DNA from: Sweltsa coloradensis | Taxonomy: Eukaryota > Arthropoda > Insecta > Plecoptera > Chloroperlidae | Direction: 5' to 3' | Length of the DNA: 64,000 bases | NCBI GenBank assembly: GCA_024449915.1 | Contig: JAMZAV010000953.1 | Coordinates: 62,001 to 126,000 of the forward strand | Part shown: one piece after another, positions 1-10,402 of the stretch | Position numbering within the stretch: the stretch's first letter is position 1 | Layout: each line of letters opens with the position of its first letter | The notes under the pieces: generated by a model | The model's input: only the letters and a program-made list of their open reading frames with translations | The model's database searches: none | What the model was told of the DNA's origin: nothing | Program-made: the position numbers and the translations under genes

Positions 1-2814
1 TTGAAGACACGATGTTATAAAGGCCCATTTCAGATGTTGTTCTAGTATCTTTAAGGAACAAAAAAGAAGCAGTTTAAGGCCGATTTAAGAAATTTCCCAA
101 AACGCCAAAAAATTGTATTAAACAAATTGAAAAATTTGTGTAAAATTAGGATACAATTTTATTAAACGGTCATTTTAGTGTAGTATTATGCTATAGATTA
201 TGTGGTAAAAAAAATGTTTTGGGGGTAATAAGTAAGCAAATACTTTAGCTCCAAATCAATAATTATAGTTGAAAATGATATAGCAGCCATTCTGTGGTTA
301 ATGTTCATACTTGATGCATAGATTGTGCTAATCATACGGTAGCCTGTATAGTTCCTCCACACATTATTGAGTGGAGCGCATGGGTGACATAGATGTAGAT
401 AGCAAGCTCCCCGCCCCTCTATTCATCCCACACTCACGATGCACGACCAATCAAGTGTTTAAAATGTAGAAAACGAAATGCAATTTTGTTTCTGTCTGTA
501 CATTCGCCCCCAAGTCCACGTACGATACGCACCCCTCATTGTCGATGCTAGTCAATAATATGGTAAATAGGGTCGGCTTCCTTCTGTTATTCCCTAGGGG
601 CATTTGAGTAGTTGTAGGCACGTTTATATCTTTTAGTGTGATCCATTAGAAATGTTCAAGTGAGCTCTGGCTTGAGGGATAAACCTAACATGGGTTCATG
701 CCCTTCATGAGTAGGCCTACTTCAAGTTGAGTAGACTATTGGCCGATTTACATAACAAGCCCCGAAGCTGTAATAATAATAACATTGAATGAGGCGACAG
801 TTCTCAAACAAAGAAAGAAAACTATTATTTTGTTATGGCTTCTTGAAAGCAAATTTTGAAAAGTACATGTTTGGAACACTAAGTTTTTTTAACGCTACAA
901 GATAAAACATTGTTTCATATTATATCTTATAATTTAGATGACCGTTTGTATTATTTTGTCTAGAACCTACACAACAACCATGTAGGGTACTGACAGAGAT
1001 AGCTTATGCCTAACGGGCGAAACTTTGATCCGGAAGGCACACTGTCACCTGCGATGCTTACTGAATAGTTTTGGGCTATGATTTTAACTGTCAAAAAGAC
1101 GAATGCTACCACCTGAACAGTGGTATTGAATTTTCCCTAAGTATTTTTTTTCGAAAGAAAACTGTTTCCGTGGAAATTTAATTTCTACACCTCGAATGAT
1201 TATGCCTGGTGAAATTAAAATGGAACCATTCGTTTATGATGACCATTCGAGAATAATGTGCGTTAGTTATTAGAAATGGCGGTAGCTATTTCAGTCCTGT
1301 GGTTCGATCCAGAATCAGTGTGGAGTTTGGATGTGCGGTGTGTTGTGTGAAGGGGGAGGGGGAGGGGGGTTTGGCAAATGGATTAAAAATGTCTCCCAGT
1401 AGGGTGATCAAATGGCGGCCGAGAGCTGGTCCTGACCGGACCGACTGTGGCCATATTAAAATCACTGAGGTTATGTATGGGACAGATTGTGGCTATATAG
1501 CTAGCTTGGTTGTTTCCTTATTGCAGCATAGCTTAGAGACCAATAGAAGGGTAGAGAGCAAAAAATTTAATTCAAGCGAATGTTCGTGGGAAAGTAAAGA
1601 GAAAGACAATTATGCAATGCTAACTATGGTTGGACTGTCACATACACTTGAGGGTGATTTTTCTCATGCCAACTGTGTACATTTCCACAAACAAATTATT
1701 AAACATGATGATATGATCCAGGATATTGTAATAAAAGGGTCAAATCTCCAACGAACTAATTTGCTCTCCACGTCAATAAAACCAATCCATGCAAACTGTC
1801 TGCACTCTGGAATCGAGCCGCGTACACTGCCACGGAAGATCCAACCAAGCGTCATAGCAAGGAACCCCCTGGACCAGATAGTCAATATTCAATAATGTTC
1901 TGTTCTGCACCAATCAGCAGTTTGACTTTCCCTGGTTGATCGAATTCAGAGTCTTGTCTGCTAGTTGTTGCATGTTATGACATGAGGGATGTTACAGGTG
2001 TTGTTATGGGGCCTATGGTAGGCTCCCAGTGATCTCTGGCCAAATTACAATAAAACATGGCAAGGATATGTCAGGACTCAATTCATGATCGTCGTATACT
2101 CAATAGTCAAAAAGGCAAGACGGATATGACAAAAAGATGGCCTTATATGTGAATGTAAACCTGGAAAATATGATCACACATTTTTCATTTTTTTTTTTCG
2201 CCTAAGTTACGGCCTTGACTTGACTAACCTCCACATGCTGGTATCGTTGGCTACGACAAATGCGATTTCATTCACATATTACCTAATAATTAGTCTGGTC
2301 AATCTCAAGGTTAAGGTAACAGCTACCAGCATAAGCATTTCTACCAGATTTTGAAAGTGCAGTTTTTACTTGTAGCTTGGATAGAGTAAGACAACATAAC
2401 ATATAGATAGATAATTATCATACATATTAATATCTTCTCAAATATGACCTAACAATCAGAATGTTTAAAAATATATATATATTTTTTAAATAAAATAATG
2501 ACATTAATTAGTTTTTTTAACACCAGAACCACGTACATGCCTCAATCTCCTATTAATTTCTGTGAGGCTGATCTAAGTGATGCCATGTCATCATTATCAT
2601 CCTGATCCTAATAATCAGCAGCAGCAGCAGCATCTTTCTATGCTGACACTGTGCATAGTCGAGCTGTTGTTAGTACGTCTTGAGAAGGTGCGTGCGTGCG
2701 TGCGTGACTGACTTCGTTCATCACCTCACTTTTATAAGCTAAGTCAAGTGTGATGAACCAAGTTAAGATGGCTGAATCTAGTAAGTAAAAGTAATACGAG
2801 TTACAAAACACGGC
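1..2814. other. Gene-poor sequence, no gene identified
   Basis: I see no recognisable gene here. Bases 1-110 resemble bases 8452-8560, sharing a stretch around 'gatttaagaaatt', so the left edge is probably part of a dispersed repeat. Short simple repeats occur at about 2616-2632 (CAG) and 2687-2705 (GTGC). A 198-codon open frame at 1299-1895 has no family resemblance I recognise and overlaps a 73-codon frame on the other strand, so I do not call it a gene. Confidence 0.5.
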
Positions 2815-3008
2815 AGTGTTGGCTCGAGCGCGTTAATCGCGCGACTTTGATTCGGGAGGTCCCGGGTTCAAATTCCGTCGAGACCGGCAATTCTGACTGA
2901 AGGTTTTGCAAGGTATTCCTCAGTCGTTAAAGCGAATGCAAGGGATGGAGTCCTCTTAAACAGCCCTCGGACATCCCTTCACAATTGTCCTATCCGCAAC
3001 ATACCTAG
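2815..3008 (+). repeat. SINE-like repeat with tRNA-related head
   Basis: Bases 2821-2888 resemble the 3' half of a tRNA. The string 'gggttcaaattcc' matches a pol III B box, and an A-box-like 'tggctcgagcgcg' lies about 45 bases upstream. A non-tRNA body follows. The repeat ends exactly where an LTR-derived segment starts at 3009. I read it as a SINE head and body; a degenerate tRNA pseudogene is the alternative. The family and tRNA identity are not resolved. Confidence 0.5.
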
Positions 3009-3175
3009 TTCCCGAAGTCAAACCGACTTCACCAGGCGAGGCGCCCGCCTCTAGGTCTCACCCGACCATTGCTACTCCCTACGCAAGACTGGTGAGCCGT
3101 GGTTAGAAGACCGCCTAACCTACCCTTGAGGAGGGGTGGGAGGTGCGCCTAGCAGCGAGCTGGGGGTGCGCTGCA
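3009..3175 (-). repeat. LTR fragment (shared with 8271-8451)
   Basis: This segment matches 8271-8451 almost base for base apart from a short gap near the right end ('cagcgagctggggg' here, a longer version there). At 8 kb the same sequence is the 5' part of an LTR on the minus strand. Both copies stop at the same 'gctgca', which is the expected TGCAGC start of that LTR read on the minus strand. This copy lacks the R/U5 half and any internal region. Confidence 0.6.
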
Positions 3176-4181
3176 CTACTCCCCCCCAAAAAAATTTGGT
3201 TTACATGCTATCAAACCAAATACAGGCGATACAATAAGATTAATGCATAAACCAAAGAGAAGGGAAAAACTCTTACACCATTCATCCCTTACAGAAAACC
3301 AGCACAATATTTTGTACAAAAATTTGCTTAAACTAATGCACATATTAAAATTTAAAACAGGTCCTCGCCTCCAGTCAACAATACTAAAGGGGAGCTCGCA
3401 GGCTCACACTAACGCAAACACTATACAATATGAAGTCATCAGTCCACCCGGGGGTCTGACCATAATTCTAAACATACATACGGCTTATCTGCATGCCTCA
3501 AGTCCAATAGTCTCTGAGTAACCATGGCAATCAGAATCACATTACCACCAAGCGCCGAAATCACCTCACTTTAAAACTCAACTAATTTATTTAATGCGCC
3601 GAACCCACTGACAAAACACGTAATAAACACAACTCGCTGATCTTTGTATGACATTGACAGTAGCCTGCACATGGCCATAAATTCACTTCACTGTCTGCAG
3701 CCATAAACTTTCAAAAGCCCACAGGTCGTTTCCCTTAGGGGGCGGGGGAGGTTAATGCACAGAGCAAGGTCTCCACTCTCTCACAGCGGGGGTTCTGTCT
3801 ACTCACTACTGCACCCTTGTTCACTTTCACACAGAACGAACCGTGGCGCGACCTCATACCCCTGAAGATGCTAGATGCTTCCTTCCAACAACAATAATTA
3901 GACGTTTTTCTACATTCTCTGAAGATTCTACGTCAACCAATCTTTGACAACACCCCTCCTGATATTTATTGCCATCCTGCCTTCCTTGGCGGCTAAAACA
4001 CATCGCCTTGTTCGTGCCCTTATGACGCCAGCTTCAGACACGCCTTGCAACCGTGCGTCATTAGGACAAAACAAAACGTACACATCTCGAAAACAAAAAT
4101 AAAAAAATACATTTCACAGAAAAATAATACATGGCTCAACTTAACTTTAGACCCTATGAACATTTAGATACTCTCTACTTG
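3176..4181. other. No gene or repeat recognised
   Basis: About 1 kb with a C7 run at 3181. It contains a 92-codon open frame (3243-3521) with no recognisable motif. I see no gene here. Confidence 0.4.
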
Positions 4182-4751
4182 TCAAGGATTTGAACACAGG
4201 CCTTCGGCTCAAACAAATCCACTATTAGATTAGACCCATCGTTCGTTCCTCAACCTGTGAAGATTAGAAACTTGTGAACTTCCGGGCAGTTAGCTAACGC
4301 GTGTCATTGCAATCACCTAAACAAGCTTCCACTAACAGTACAAATACATAAAAATATCAAATGCTCTGTTTTACTATAGAACTTGGCTACTGTAAACTTT
4401 GAAATATACTATTTGACAAGGAATTGAACACAGGCCTTCGGCTCAAACAAATCCACTATTAGATTAGACCCATCGTTCGTTCCTCAACCTGTGAAGATTA
4501 GAAACTTGTGAACTTCCGGGCAGTTAGCTAACGCGTGTCATTGCAATCACCTAAACAAGCTTCCACTAACCTTACAAATACATAAAAATATCAAATGCTC
4601 TGTTTTACTATAAAACTTGGCTTGTAAACTTGAAATATACTATTTGACAAGGAATTGAACACAAGCCTTCGGCTCAAACAAATCCACTATTAGATTAGAC
4701 CCATCGTTCGTTCCTCAACCTGTGAAGGCTAGAAACTTGTGAACTTCCGGG
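4182..4751 (+). repeat. ~233 bp tandem repeat, two full units and a third interrupted
   Basis: The marker 'gaacacagg' recurs at 4192, 4426 and (as 'gaacacaag') 4657, giving periods of 234 and 231 bp. Units include 'cttcggctcaaac' and 'gttcctcaacctgtgaag'. The third unit is cut at 4751 by a transposon and resumes at 6842. The two uninterrupted units provide the empty insertion site for comparison. Confidence 0.85.
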
Positions 4752-4757
4752 CCCAGG

Positions 4758-4978
4758 GTCCCACTGCCTAATCGCGTACTGCCTAAAAAAGGTTTTTATA
4801 CCTGTTTTACCTTATTTTCTCGTACTGCCTAAGATTTTTCTCGTACTGCCTAAAAAGGGACAAGTGGGAGTGGCTGTCTCGTACTGCCTAAAGTTCCCCA
4901 TGTTTTGGTAACGTACGTCTTTTTGCGTTGTCTTTATTTCTTGATACCCTGTATTCCATTTGGGCGCGTTATTTAAAA

Positions 4979-5010
<32 letters not shown>

Positions 5011-5012
5011 TC
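4758..5012 (+). repeat. Left terminal inverted repeat of the foldback-like element
   Basis: Begins 'tcccactgcctaatcgcg' and contains at least five copies of 'gtactgcctaa'. It ends in a (CT)n tract at 4978-5012. The reverse complement lies at 6598-6834 with small indels. Confidence 0.8.
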
Positions 5013-5357
5013 GTGCTAACAACGCACATACACAACTAAGTTATATAACATTAATATAAGTTCATTATTTTGTAAGTAACCTTATATACCTACTAACAAA
5101 TACGAGTTTTGTACCGTTTGACAAAAAAATTCGTACACCAACTGTTATTTTCAGAAAACTATTTTAGCTATAGTCAAGTTGTAGCTAAAGGTGTTTAGAA
5201 ACTATGTCCAGAAAACCGATTCTCAAAATTTAATTTTGAACGAGTCTTGTATATCACACTTTTGTCCAAAAATCTAAATATAATTTCCAAAAGTGAGGTT
5301 ATGTCCCGCCCAAAAAAATTCACAATTTTTTTTTCTGTTATTTTAAAGGCCTTCTTT

Positions 5358-6189
5358 CAGGCGCGTCGGAACGTTTTGAAAGTTGGGGGGGGCAAATTCT
5401 TTAGTAGATCTTGTAGGGCACAGCTGGGGTCTGGGGCACAGCCCCAGCCGCCGGAGGCCCTGTTCGCCGAAGGCGAAAAAAATTTCACTATACTACAGTT
5501 ATTTCGTCATGTTTTAACTGCACTCGGACTCTGTAAACGATGTTTTACATCAACTATCAGCGATCTAAAAACTCAAAAAAATAGCGTGAAGTGGCCCATT
5601 TTAATAAATTACAACATTATTTTTTATGTTATGACGCGAAGCATACAGGCTAACATATTTTTGTTTTACCCTCTTATTAAAAAAAAATACTAACTGAAGG
5701 CTGTTTAGTACGTTTCACATTTAAAATTACGCCACTACACACACACTTACACTTTACTTTACACTTCACACTACACTTCTTACACTCTAAGAGGAATAAT
5801 CTTCCCACTTGCCACTTCGCTATAATCACAGTCGTCAGTCACTACACCACTCCAAAGATGACTGAAACGAGCGAACCAAATCCCCAACTTGCGTCTGCCA
5901 GTAACTCTAGCAAATCATTCAAAGGGATGTTTGGATTAGACGTGACACAATACAAGCGGGGTGGCTGGTTATAAAGATAGTCGGGTCAGCCAACCTAACA
6001 TTCCTGCTATTGTTGGGTTGTTTCTTCCTGAAAATGAATTGTTTACAGGATCATCAGACATTGCTTTACCGAAAAGTAGAGTAGAAATCTTGATTTTACA
6101 ACTCTAAAATCTGCCCCCCTATGCCCCCATGGCATGAAAGTTAGGGGGGGGCAATGCCCCCCTTGCCCCCCCCTGTTCCGACGCCACTG
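5358..6189. mobile_element. Non-autonomous hAT-like element nested in the foldback-like element
   Basis: It begins CAGGCGCGTCGGAAC and ends with the inverted counterpart GTTCCGACGCCACTG. An 8 bp direct repeat 'ccttcttt' flanks it at 5350-5357 and 6190-6197. CAG...CTG ends with an 8 bp duplication are the hallmarks of the hAT superfamily. Both ends are G-rich ('gggggggcaa'). No transposase frame is present, so it must have been mobilised in trans. Removing it rejoins 'aaaggccttctttca' to 'ttcagcaaac', which restores similarity to the arm of the palindrome at 9818-10402. Confidence 0.8.
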
Positions 6190-6597
6190 CCTTCTTTCAT
6201 TCAGCAAACTTTTCAGACATGTTTCTTCGACTTTCAAATTATTGGCCAGAGGCGGTACAATAGCTTTAAGAGAATCTTATTTCAAATTAGATTATATCGT
6301 GAAGGTATAAATCAATAAAGTAAGGGAATTAGTGTTAATCCTAAAATTGTACTAATTCAATTTAATTTTTATTCCACTCGATTTGCCTTGTTCATCGTCT
6401 GTATCAACACCTTCGTACCTAGCATCTAATTTTCAATACCTATTCTCAAACCATATCTTCAACACTAGATCTAGATCAGGTACTCAGTTTAACATTTCCA
6501 ACTCATAGAACCAATCTTCTTGACCACTCTTTTACAATAAACGCTATTCGAGTCTGGAATACTCTCCCAACCAGCAGTAATACTCTCCCAACCAGCA

Positions 6598-6834
6598 AGA
6601 GAGAGAGAGAGATTTTAAATAACGCGCCCAAATGGAATACAGGGTATCAAGAAATAAAGACAACGCAAAAAGACGTACGTTACCAAAACAGGGGGATCTT
6701 TAGGCAGTACGAGACAGCCACTCCCACTTGTCCCTTTTTAGGCAGTACGAGAAATATCTTAGGCAGTACGGGAAAAAAAGGTCGAGCAGGTATAAAAACC
6801 TTTTTTAGGCAGTACGCGATTAGGCAGTGGGAGA
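6598..6834 (-). repeat. Right terminal inverted repeat of the foldback-like element
   Basis: Inverted copy of 4758-5012: it starts with a (GA)n tract and ends 'ttaggcagtggga'. Differences from the left arm include single-base changes and small indels, so the arms have diverged. Confidence 0.8.
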
Positions 6835-6841
6835 ATACACC

Positions 6842-7300
6842 GAACTTCCGGGCAGTTAGCTAACGCGTGTCATTGCAATCACCTAAACAAGCTTTCACTA
6901 ACCTTACAAATACACACAAATATCAAATGCTCTGTTTTACTAAATACAACACTCTGTACCGAACTGAAGTGCTCTCATAACACTAGACATACATTTCTCA
7001 TTCCTCCTCTAATCTCAGGAACACAATAACACGACACACAAAATATTTTTCTTTAACCAGTCCTATTGGCAAAATACTAAACACATTACTAAACTAGCAT
7101 TCAGTTACTTATTCATTTCTCATCGTGGTACTGGTGGCTATGGATTTGAAAAGAATTTCATGGTATAATGCGGCTATGTGACCAGGCATCGAACCCAAGT
7201 CTTCACTCAAACAAGTTCACTATTACACCCATTGTTCGTTCCTCAACCAGTGAAGGTTAGGAACTTGTGAACTTCCGGGCAGTTAGTGTGTCATTGTTGT
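6842..7300 (+). repeat. Continuation and diverged unit of the 233 bp tandem repeat
   Basis: Bases 6842-6940 complete the third tandem unit after the transposon. A more diverged unit is recognisable at about 7185-7290 ('ttcgttcctcaaccagtgaagg', 'gaacttccgggcagttag'). The spacing between them is no longer regular. Confidence 0.65.
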
Positions 7301-8049
7301 AAGGAGAGGTACGCGGATTAGGTGCAGGTCGTATGACTGAGGAATTTAAATTGTTACAATGTACCCTACACCGAATGGAGTTCACTGTCTCTGACTCGTT
7401 CCTCAACACGAACGCATCCGAGTTAGGAACTTTTGAGTTCAGAGTATTGGAATCGGACGTAGGACACTAGGACTGAGGAAGGTGTTACTGCTCAGCAAGT
7501 CCAAAGTTCGTCTCTCAACTTGAACGCATTCATAGTTAGATACTCCTGAACATTGGCATTGTTGTGATCAACAGCATAACTTACGCCTCCCTTGGTGGTA
7601 GATCGCCTCCCTCCGCACTGCCTCGATGGTTTCTGCTCGCCCTGACACCAAGTAGCCCCTGTCGGTCTCCGCGTCGCGTGGTCGCCTGGCCCTCGCCCGT
7701 CTTGCTCACGTCCGCTCTCGCCCAAGGAGCTGCATCTGGCGCCGAGGCTGGTACGAACGATCCCGTGGCTGCAGCGCTCACATGTATTGCGATTGCGAAC
7801 TCCCTCAGCTTGCATCTTCTTCCCGTTCAAAGCTATTAGGTGTGCAATATAGGCATCTGCACACTCTTCTGGTCTGCTGACGTCCCCTCCAAACCTGCTA
7901 TTGTCCAGTCTTCAACTGCAGTTTAGGTATCTGCATTCTGCACCCTCGGATGTTCCGCTGCCGTTCCTTCCAAGTCTGCTTGTTCCATAGACTTCAAGTC
8001 GCTCCCACCTCAATTTCACAAAGTTGTTACTGTTGGATTTTTTTCAAAG
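7301..8049. other. Probable leader/internal sequence of an LTR element (minus strand), no gene recognised
   Basis: This GC-richer stretch lies immediately downstream, on the minus strand, of the LTR and its primer-binding site. It would be the leader or start of gag of that element. Open frames of 66 to 112 codons exist in three frames on both strands between 7492 and 7839, but none shows a gag, protease or polymerase motif. Overlap of this kind is expected by chance in GC-rich sequence. Confidence 0.35.
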
Positions 8050-8067
8050 ATCCCGGACGAGCCCCCA
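8050..8067 (-). promoter_or_regulatory. Primer-binding site matching tRNA-Pro
   Basis: On the minus strand this reads TGGGGGCTCGTCCGGGAT, the 18-base sequence complementary to the 3' end of proline tRNA that many LTR retroelements and retroviruses use to prime reverse transcription. It lies two bases after the 'gttgca' end of the LTR, as expected. Confidence 0.75.
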
Positions 8068-8069
8068 AG

Positions 8070-8451
8070 TGCAACGGTAGGTCCTCCGTTGCTAGTGAAA
8101 TGAGGTGAGGGATCAGGTCTTCTTCAATAAATAGTCTAGAATACTTCATCTTGCCCTGGTTTATTCACACTTAAAACTACACACACTGTCACAAAACTAT
8201 AACTTTCCAAGTCTCCCCCGACTTAACCTTTCCTTGGTCTAAACCGACCCCGCTTCCCTGCCTCCCTGGCTTCCCGAAGTCAAACCGACTTCACCAGGCG
8301 AGGCGCCCGCCTCTAGGTCTCACCCGACCATTGCTACTCCCTACGCAAGACTGGTGAGCCGTGGTTAGAAGACCGCCTAACCTACCCTTGAGGAGGGGTG
8401 GGAGGTGCGCCTAGCAGCGCCCCCTAGCTGGATAGCTGGGGGTGCGCTGCA
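8070..8451 (-). repeat. LTR (382 bp) of a retrovirus-like element
   Basis: Read on the minus strand it starts TGCAGCGC and ends GTTGCA, so it has the TG...CA termini of LTRs, and a tRNA-Pro primer site follows directly. A polyadenylation signal AATAAA (plus-strand TTTATT at 8160-8165) lies about 90 bases before the end, a sensible R/U5 length. The first ~165 bases recur at 3009-3175. No second complete LTR and no pol frame are present, so this is a truncated element. Its superfamily (Gypsy-like or other) is unresolved. Confidence 0.65.
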
Positions 8452-8618
8452 ATGTTACAAAGGCAATTTTTGATTGGTATGATCTTGTATCTACGTGGAA
8501 CAGAAAATTAGCAGGTTTTAAGTCGATTTAAGAAATTCCCCAAATCTCGAATTTTCGCAAATTTCAGGATCAAAAAACATTTAGAAAATCTAATGCATTT
8601 AGATTGCAAGTTGGTTCA

Positions 8619-8821
8619 TTGAGCGAGCGTAGCGAGCGTCTCCACTTGACTCTTATGGCTCGAATGTCTGTTTTTTTTGTTTGTTTTTTTTCTGTTACTG
8701 CTTCGATACAGGTCGCACCGTTTCTCTAATCGACCTGAAATTTTGCACACATGTACATACCACCTAGGCGGGTTGCTGTATAGTTTTTGAACAAAATCCA
8801 ATCGTTGGTTATAAAAAATAA

Positions 8822-8853
<32 letters not shown>

Positions 8854-9270
8854 GTTCGGATCGTTATGAAATTTTGCAGGGTCAATAAGTACAACGTTCT
8901 CTCCTATTTTACAAATTTTCAGCTAAATCGGTCAAGACCTTAAGTAGTGTAGATAGAAATTACATTTTATCAAAAGTAACGTTACCATGTCAACGAAAAG
9001 TCTCACTATGCACTGCCACCTAGAAGTAATCAAAATACTATCGAGGAAGCAGTGTATTATTTGTTATGTTTTCCCAAAGAAATGATGTCAAGGTCCTCTA
9101 GATGGCGGTGGATTTTATTCATTCTCTCCTATTTTACAGGTTTTCAGCTAAATCGGTCAAGACCGTAAAGACTTATTGGTATGTAACATTATGGGAATGT
9201 CGTACTCGGGTCGTGTTGCACGTACCGGTGCTCGCTCAACAACGCGACGGGACTTTAGCGTTTTCCTAGT
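8619..9270 (+). repeat. Dispersed repeat, copy 1 (also at 31317-31734)
   Basis: Starts 'ttgagcgagcgtagcgag' and ends 'gcgttttcctagt', shared with 31317-31734 at high identity. This copy contains an extra ~180 bp in which the segment 'ctctcctattttaca...cggtcaagacc' is repeated (about 8892-8941 and 9119-9168). I see no coding capacity and no clear terminal repeats; the family is unknown. Confidence 0.75.
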
Positions 9271-9817
9271 TAACTTAATATGTGTCGATGATCATGAGTG
9301 AGGAACGCTGGATGTTTGTGAGATACATTCTTTTGTTCTTCATATCTTTTCAACCATCAGCTATTCAATGGTATTTTGATAACGATTTTTGATAACATGT
9401 AGGCGATCATCACGTAATATAGAAATCTATGAATGCCAGTATGAGCAGTTATCTTAAGTTTCTTTGAATTGCGACCAAAGTGTGTAATCATCTGTGAAGT
9501 GTATTAAGTTTATAACGGGTCGGGTTCTTTGATAAGGGTGTTTGTATGAGCATAAGAAGCAATCCATTATCTGAACCATAACATGAAGGCTGATCATTAG
9601 ACATCATGGGTGGCATTAGTTTGTCAAAGATGTTGTCTTAGCCTTAAAGCAGCGTAAGGTTTCGAATTTCTAATGCACATTTCATAATCTAAATTGCCAA
9701 TTGTGCCTGTTATTTTATAAGACTTGATTACATTTTCTGGAATTTATCACAAACAGCAGCAAAAGTTTAGACCTAACTGACTGCACTCAGATTTGATTGA
9801 TAATCAATTTCTTTACG
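9271..9817. other. No feature recognised
   Basis: AT-rich sequence without a plausible frame or repeat that I can match within the window. Confidence 0.4.
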
Positions 9818-10402
9818 GCAATCCCTTGACCCAAATATGATTTCTAAAGAATGCAGTGAAAACGTCTGAAAAGTAAGTAGAATGTAGAATTTTTTGACGG
9901 GACATAACCTCAGAATCAAAAATTATATTCAAATGACTGGAAATCAGTTGTTCAAGTTCAAAATTGAATTTTGAGCAGCTGTTTTTTGTTTCTTGTTTCT
10001 ACACTCTTTTATCTATAACCTAAATATATGGATTATTGGTTTTCTATGGTTTGTTGCGTTGCACGATTTCTTTCGCTTGCCGGTACAATTCAAATTTTGT
10101 ACCGTTTAACGGAAAAAATCGTGCAACGCCTAAAACCATTTAAAACCAATAATCCTTATATTTAGGTTGTCGTTAAAAGAGTGTAGAAACAATATACAAA
10201 AAACCGCTGCTCAAAATTCAATTTTGAACTTGAACAACTGATTCCAGATATTTGAATATAATTGTTGATTCTGAGGTTATGTCACGTCAAAAATTTTAAA
10301 AAATTATCCGCTTTTTTATTAAGCCCCTCTTACATTCTACTTACTTTTCAGACGTCTTTTCTGAATTTCTTTAGAAATCATATTTTTGGTCTAGGGATTG
10401 CC
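9818..10402. mobile_element. Large imperfect palindrome (MITE/foldback-like)
   Basis: Two arms of roughly 270 and 305 bp are inverted copies around a centre near 10090 ('cggtacaa...ttgtaccg'). Both outer ends carry 'ggcaatccct' and its complement. The arms share landmarks such as 'gacataacctcagaatca', 'caaaattgaattttgagcag' and 'cgtctgaaaagtaagtag'. I see no convincing target-site duplication. One arm resembles the interior of the transposon at 4752-6841. No protein is encoded; an open frame at 10262-10459 is a by-product. Confidence 0.75.

Larger units (their letters stand above)
4752..6841. mobile_element. Foldback-like DNA transposon, 2.1 kb, with 11 bp target-site duplication
   Basis: The element has long terminal inverted repeats (about 4758-5012 and 6598-6834), each built around repeated 'gtactgcctaa' motifs and ending inward in a (TC)n/(GA)n tract. 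It is flanked by a direct repeat of 'gaacttccggg' at 4741-4751 and 6842-6852. The neighbouring tandem-repeat units contain that string once, so the insertion and its 11 bp (or 12 bp) duplication are directly visible. I see no transposase frame; a 148-codon frame at 5247-5693 spans the hAT insertion junction and looks fortuitous. The internal part 5097-5345 plus 6198-6245 resembles one arm of the palindrome at 9818-10402. The superfamily is unresolved: foldback-like by structure, and Mutator-like would also fit a 9-11 bp duplication. Confidence 0.8.

Noticed and set aside
1299..1895. 198-codon open frame
   Set aside because: No recognisable domain, no repeat relationship and a competing frame on the other strand; no splice or codon evidence for a gene.
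4182..4751. Regular repeats that might suggest a CRISPR array
   Set aside because: The unit is ~233 bp, has no short repeat/unique spacer alternation and lies in an animal genome.
6485..6575. Possible LINE C-terminus ('RTNLLDHSF..RVWNTLP' in one frame)
   Set aside because: Too short and isolated; no RT or tail nearby to support it.
7492..7839. Three overlapping open frames on both strands
   Set aside because: GC-rich sequence leaves frames open by chance; none has gag or polymerase motifs.
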